Origin: an uncultured Desulfobulbaceae bacterium
GTDB lineage: Bacteria > Desulfobacterota > Desulfobulbia > Desulfobulbales > Desulfobulbaceae
Assembly: GCA_945787305.1 (NCBI GenBank)
Contig: CALZIH010000110.1
Location: 1-8,877 of the forward strand
Reading direction: 5' to 3'
Length of the DNA: 8,877 bases
Numbering within the stretch: the stretch's first letter is position 1; the number at the start of each line of letters is the position of its first letter. The notes below the pieces were generated by a model, which had not been told where the DNA came from, searched no databases, and saw nothing but the letters and a program-made list of their open reading frames with translations. Both the position numbers and the translations under genes were made by a program. Of this stretch, positions 6,415 through 8,877 are shown one piece after another.

Positions 6415-6821
6415 TTAATTCTCCTTTATGCAATTGGTTCACCCGGATAAATCATTCACTAACTCTTTACATGAAAGATACTTGTTACTAGTAAGGCTCA
6501 GCTAGCCTGTCGGCAAGAGGACTGATTTTATTTTTCTTCTTCGGGAACGAAAAATTTTCATCGCAGATAGCCGTTGTATGTGTTGATTGTTCGTATGTTT
6601 AACAGGAGCAATTCCACCAGTCACCCGGTTTGAAAAAACGCTGTCTTCTGTTTCGAATGCTACGCAGGCATTTCCAGCCTCAAGCTGAACGTTGTGTGGA
6701 TTCAGGTATTAATTTTTATCAGTATGCTCAACAACCTACACTGAAAAAACACATAGCAAAAGCCAATAAACGCCCTCTCTTTAAGAAGAAAAGATGGGTG
6801 AAAATTGCCCTCAGTTGCCTT
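6415..6821. other. Intergenic stretch without a convincing gene
   Basis: It holds the upstream region of the small exported protein, including a perfect 10-base palindrome TTACTAGTAA (6485-6494). A weak minus-strand promoter pair (TTGCCG, 17 bases, TACTAG) overlaps that palindrome. A 74-codon plus-strand frame opens at a TTG at 6630, with no ribosome site at a workable distance. On the minus strand a frame near 6740-6815, shifted from the channel remnant, reads as a hydrophobic, basic run and may be more of that decayed gene. Confidence 0.35.
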
Positions 6822-7097
6822 TTATTGATTGATTGTCATTTCAAGGGCATTTAGCGACGCGGCGAAAATAATTCCGGTAACCATGATGCCCTCTAAACCA
6901 AGAGCTATTTTTGCGGGTGCTGTTTCCGGCGAAATGTCGCCTTAACCAACGGTCAAGGAAGTGATAAAAGCGAGAGAGAAGAAGTGAAAGAATCTGCCGG
7001 ATTCTAAAACAGTGCCTGTGCTGGTTTGCAGACTTCCTGCGAACCCGGCAGGTTGATCAACCTTGCTGCTGACTGTTCCCTGAAGATGTCGAGCAGG
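6822..7097 (-). pseudogene. Potassium-channel pore remnant with stop in the selectivity filter
   Basis: One minus-strand frame reads as the pore and inner helix of a two-transmembrane K+ channel (Ion_trans_2 type). It has F-F-H-F-F-S-L-A-F-I-T as the pore helix, then S-L-T-V-G-stop-G-D-I-S-P. The channel signature is T-V-G-Y-G-D, so the TAA at 6942-6944 replaces the filter tyrosine (TAT or TAC). The frame then continues E-T-A-P-A-K-I-A-L-G-L-E-G-I-M-V-T-G-I-I-F, an inner helix, and ends at TAA 6822-6824. The first transmembrane helix is missing: upstream of the pore helix the frame stays open to the cytochrome stop codon but looks non-membrane and has no start. The gene is thus both truncated at its 5' end and nonsense-mutated. 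The true left edge of homology is nearer 7010 than 7097. A sequencing error could explain the stop but not the missing N-terminus. Confidence 0.65.
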
Positions 7098-7511
7098 TTA
7101 TTTTTTCTTTAAATGGCAGGACGAGCACTTGTTCGGACCTTTTTTCCCATTATGTCCGGCCTTGTGGCAATCTTTGCACCTGGCATGAAACACATCCTTT
7201 GCGCTTTGCAATTTTTTATCAGGGTGATCCGCGTTGTGACAGGAAACGCAGCGCAGTTTACCTGGGTCTTGCAAAGAACCTATTCCATCAGCCGTCAAAG
7301 GGCTCCCCTTCTCGTCGTGGTGACATGTTCCACAGGTTAATCCCATCTCCAGATGGGTTGCATGGAGAAATCGTGCCGGCTTTTTCCCTTCAATAACCAG
7401 CTCTTTTTCAGGGGCCTGTAGTTGATTTTCCGCAATGCTCCCCCCCGCCCATAACACAACTGCTGCGATTCCCGTTACCAGAATGGTGCGTCTCAATCTT
7501 TTCTTTTGCAT
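7098..7511 (-). CDS. Tetraheme class III cytochrome c (cytochrome c3 family)
   Basis: This 137-residue periplasmic electron carrier has a Sec signal (basic start, hydrophobic 10-22, likely cleavage after S-I-A at A27). It has four C-x-x-C-H heme sites at C60-H64, C88-H92, C112-H116 and C129-H133. Four further histidines fit the c3 axial ligands: H50 and H53 (H-x-x-H before heme 1), H65 (the C-x-x-C-H-H of heme 1) and H109 just before heme 3. The mature part is Lys-rich. In sulfate reducers such proteins shuttle electrons from periplasmic hydrogenases and formate dehydrogenases to membrane complexes. The frame stays open to 7643, but the ATG at 7511 has GGAGG (7521-7517) five bases away and the signal peptide begins there. 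An ATG at 7523 overlaps that site and is less likely. A promoter fits at 7536-7565. No partner enzyme lies nearby. Confidence 0.93.
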   Translation of the reverse strand: MQKKRLRRTILVTGIAAVVLWAGGSIAENQLQAPEKELVIEGKKPARFLHATHLEMGLTCGTCHHDEKGSPLTADGIGSLQDPGKLRCVSCHNADHPDKKLQSAKDVFHARCKDCHKAGHNGKKGPNKCSSCHLKKK

Positions 7512-7535
7512 GTATTCCTCCATGTTTTGCTTAGA

Positions 7536-7565
7536 ATGATAGCTTCTTCCGTACCGCCTCATCAA
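7536..7565 (-). promoter_or_regulatory. Sigma-70-type promoter for the cytochrome gene
   Basis: On the minus strand TTGATG (7565-7560) and TATCAT (7541-7536) are separated by 18 bases, matching 4 and 5 of 6 consensus positions. Transcription would begin near 7529, leaving a short leader that contains the GGAGG ribosome site. This supports the ATG at 7511 over upstream starts. Confidence 0.45.
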
Positions 7566-7614
7566 AGGATTGCGGCATTTGCAGTACAGTATGCGAAGCG
7601 TAACATTCTTGATA

Positions 7615-7643
7615 GCCGACATCAGGAGATGTCGGCCCGACAT
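7615..7643. promoter_or_regulatory. Triple inverted-repeat cluster upstream of cytochrome c3
   Basis: GCCGACATC (7615-7623) and GATGTCGGC (7628-7636) form a perfect 9-bp stem around AGGA. The right arm also pairs with CCGACAT (7637-7643) around a single base, giving ATGTCGG (7629-7635) as an alternative partner. The heptamer thus occurs three times in alternating orientation. It lies about 50-80 bases upstream of the candidate -35 box, so an activator-binding array is more likely than an attenuator. Confidence 0.45.
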
Positions 7644-8263
7644 GTTGAAATATCAAAGAGTTGAATAGGGAGAAGTGCATCCTCCTTTATCAAGTTCAAC
7701 AGGAAAATGAGCAAGTATTTGGGCAGGATTAATGCTCAGCCATCCTTGATTGACGAGAGCACAGAATCATTTTGTGCCCAATGGAAAAATGATGTTCAGC
7801 AATAAAAGAAGTAGTCACAAAATCAACGACTCAATTTCGTCATGCTACAACTGAACCCTGTTTCACTACGGCATATTATTTCATCAAAGATCAAGGCAAC
7901 CTAGCTCCTCAGGCGCAGCTGTGTTCGCCTGAAAGACCTTAATCCACACGAAACCTTGATGAGATGATATGGTTGACAAGGAAGCAAATGCATAATAAGT
8001 TACACCACGCTGGCAGAAATGGGCTGGTTTCACTTCAAGGCATTTCCAATATTTCCGAACGAGCATCCACGCTGATGCTGAGATAACGTTAGGGAAGCAA
8101 AGATACAACACAGTAGGACGGCGAAGTCCTCCAATTCTCTCGCCGAGAATCAAAAGTCCAGCTCCTGAAAGTATATAACGTATAGGCCGTATCTGTTACC
8201 TGCAGTAGAGAAAGTAAAGGCCCTCTCACCTCTACAACCTATAGATACGAAAGGATAACAAAT
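7644..8263. other. Long gene-poor region with several short perfect hairpins
   Basis: I see no convincing gene. An 89-codon minus-strand frame (7884-8153) has a weak TTG start, no ribosome site and no family resemblance. Perfect inverted repeats stand out. TCAGGCG (7909-7915) pairs with CGCCTGA (7926-7932). AGCATC (8062-8067) pairs with GATGCT (8074-8079). AGGAC (8115-8119) pairs with GTCCT (8126-8130). ATTCTC (8134-8139) pairs with GAGAAT (8145-8150). GTAGAG (8205-8210) pairs with CTCTAC (8230-8235). This could be a structured RNA or the remains of a mobile element. The sequence alone does not decide. Confidence 0.35.
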
Positions 8264-8264
8264 G

Positions 8265-8286
8265 CATTGTTAAGGAGGTTAACATG
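8265..8286 (+). promoter_or_regulatory. RBS hairpin of the small ORF
   Basis: TGTTAA (8268-8273) and TTAACA (8279-8284) form a stem whose five-base loop is exactly the Shine-Dalgarno GGAGG (8274-8278). If T8268 bulges, CAT (8265-8267) pairs with the ATG start codon (8284-8286), giving an 8-bp stem. The start codon would be hidden while the SD is displayed. The stem is A/T-rich and weak, so it could melt easily. Confidence 0.5.
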
Positions 8287-8463
8287 AAAGGAAAAATAGC
8301 AGACAGCATTATCATCAAGGTTGGCCATGGCATCATGGAAATACCTAGAAATAATGAGCAAAATTCTGAAAAAGAGGCCTCCCGCAACAAACGAAAATTG
8401 TCTGAGCCAAAAAAAAATTCACAAAGAAAACCTAAAGAGGACACGCATCACAACATTTACTGA
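8284..8463 (+). CDS. Small basic hypothetical protein (59 aa)
   Basis: The gene runs from ATG at 8284 to TGA at 8461-8463 and is supported mainly by an excellent AAGGAGG site (8272-8278) five bases before the start. I do not recognise the product. Residues 1-20 are mildly hydrophobic (I-A-D-S-I-I-I-K-V-G); residues 21-59 are hydrophilic, rich in Lys, Arg, Asn, Glu and Ser, and probably disordered. I count about 14 Lys/Arg against 8 Asp/Glu, so the protein is basic. It has no Cys or Trp and no signal peptide. A nucleic-acid-binding or regulatory peptide is possible, but this is a guess from composition. It is the only plus-strand gene candidate here apart from the TPR remnant. No clear promoter was found: an isolated TATAGA lies at 8240-8245 without a matching -35 box. 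Confidence 0.55.
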   Translation: MKGKIADSIIIKVGHGIMEIPRNNEQNSEKEASRNKRKLSEPKKNSQRKPKEDTHHNIY

Positions 8464-8675
8464 GCGGTTTTTCCACGTACTGCCTCAGATCAAGCAGAAC
8501 CCCTGTTGTAAACCTCAAGATGTTAGATCACCCCTGATACATTGAGTGATGACAGGGCGGCAAAGGCATGGTCCATCTCAATGTAAACCATACCCGCCTG
8601 ATCAAAGTGATTGAAATGGATCTCAATCAATTGTTGCAACGGCGGGCCTATCGAAGCAAATTATTAATTTTAGGG
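8464..8675. other. Gap between convergent genes
   Basis: It lies between the stop of the small plus-strand gene and the stop of the right-hand minus-strand gene. There is no strong terminator; the only inverted repeat is ATCAC (8527-8531) with GTGAT (8546-8550). A 47-codon plus-strand frame (8568-8711) overlaps the minus-strand gene and lacks a ribosome site. Confidence 0.3.
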
Positions 8676-8877
8676 CTAAAAATAATACCAGATTGTGTCA
8701 TAATCTTGTAGGTTCTCTCCGTCTTTTTCAAGCCTCGTTAGGTAATCCAAAATCGGCACGTCAGCAAAAGAGTAGGTGTTCGTTCTGTTAGATATGTTTT
8801 TCTCCCAGGAGTAGAACTCATATACTCTGGCGCCGTTTGGCAAAATCGAAAGCAGGTCCCGATGCTCCCTTGATTTG
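8676..8877 (-). CDS. C-terminal end of an unrecognised protein (cut by window edge)
   Basis: The minus strand is open from the window edge to a TAG at 8676-8678, giving the last 66 residues of a protein whose start lies beyond 8877. The composition is strongly protein-like. It contains L-L-S-I-L-P-N-G-A-R-V-Y-E-F-Y-S-W-E near the left, a central run with N-R-T-N-T-Y-S-F-A-D-V-P-I-L-D-Y-L, and a Tyr/Trp-rich end Y-D-T-I-W-Y-Y-F. There is no membrane segment, cysteine or recognised motif. It might be the soluble tail of a larger membrane or surface protein, but I cannot name a family. The gene converges on the small plus-strand gene. Confidence 0.65.
   Translation of the reverse strand, partial: KSREHRDLLSILPNGARVYEFYSWEKNISNRTNTYSFADVPILDYLTRLEKDGENLQDYDTIWYYF

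Noticed and set aside
6630..6854. A 74-codon plus-strand frame starting at TTG
   Set aside because: The nearest AGGAG is about 21 bases from the start, and its 3' end overlaps the antisense channel remnant.
7050..7063. A perfect 14-base palindrome AGGTTGATCAACCT downstream of the cytochrome as a terminator
   Set aside because: The stem would be only 5 bp around GATC with no T-run on the minus strand; it may be chance.
7512..7643. N-terminal extension of the cytochrome to ATG at 7643
   Set aside because: The extension would precede the signal peptide and cross the candidate promoter, while GGAGG at 7521-7517 fits the ATG at 7511.
7884..8153. An 89-codon minus-strand frame in the hairpin-rich region
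   Set aside because: It has a weak start without a ribosome site, a composition unlike the neighbouring genes and no recognisable domain; I could not exclude it fully.
8568..8711. A 47-codon plus-strand frame near the right end
   Set aside because: It has no usable ribosome site and overlaps the more convincing minus-strand coding frame.
8737..8743. GTTAGGT matching the integron attC core GTTRRRY
   Set aside because: There is no partner RYYYAAC core, no long imperfect palindrome and no integrase; the site lies inside a coding frame.

Overview
The window looks like a piece of a Gram-negative, probably sulfate-reducing deltaproteobacterial (Desulfobacterota, perhaps Desulfobulbales-like) chromosome. 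The main support is a tetraheme class III cytochrome c with the ligand layout of cytochrome c3, a hallmark of sulfate reducers. A lipid-transport operon whose permease carries a fused STAS domain, together with lipoprotein and Sec signals, shows a diderm cell. The lineage is an inference from protein content.

Layout, left to right. A perfect intrinsic terminator (17-40, + strand) closes a gene lying outside the window. An unrecognised lipoprotein gene (258-1013, -) follows, with a good promoter at 1047-1075. Positions 1151-1435 (+) hold a decayed TPR gene fragment broken by two in-frame stops. A hairpin-rich gap leads to the best-defined block, a four-gene minus-strand operon. In transcription order it encodes a STAS-MlaE permease (5330-4197), an MlaF ATPase (4168-3395), a long single-MCE MlaD/PqiB-like protein (3389-2376) and a PqiC-type auxiliary lipoprotein (2370-1738). 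Together these would form an envelope-spanning lipid transporter: ATPase and permease at the inner membrane, the MCE protein reaching through the periplasm, and the lipoprotein docking it at the outer membrane. Only 5 bases separate the last two gene pairs.

Upstream of the operon lies a 107-108 bp tandem repeat (about 2.2 copies, 5659-5898), then a small exported protein of unknown function (5971-6414, -). Next is a potassium-channel pore remnant (6822-7097, -) whose selectivity-filter tyrosine codon is a stop. Just upstream of it is the cytochrome c3 gene (7098-7511, -), with a promoter and a striking inverted-repeat cluster.

The right end (7644-8675) is mostly non-coding and rich in short perfect hairpins. 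It contains one small plus-strand gene (59 aa, 8284-8463) whose Shine-Dalgarno sequence sits in the loop of a hairpin that pairs the start codon. A minus-strand gene of unknown function runs off the window at 8877.

I see no complete mobile element, CRISPR array, tRNA or rRNA, and no clear new multi-gene system. The most unusual items are the two pseudogenes, the RBS hairpin of the small gene, the paired hairpins with complementary loops at 8115-8150 and the tandem intergenic repeat.
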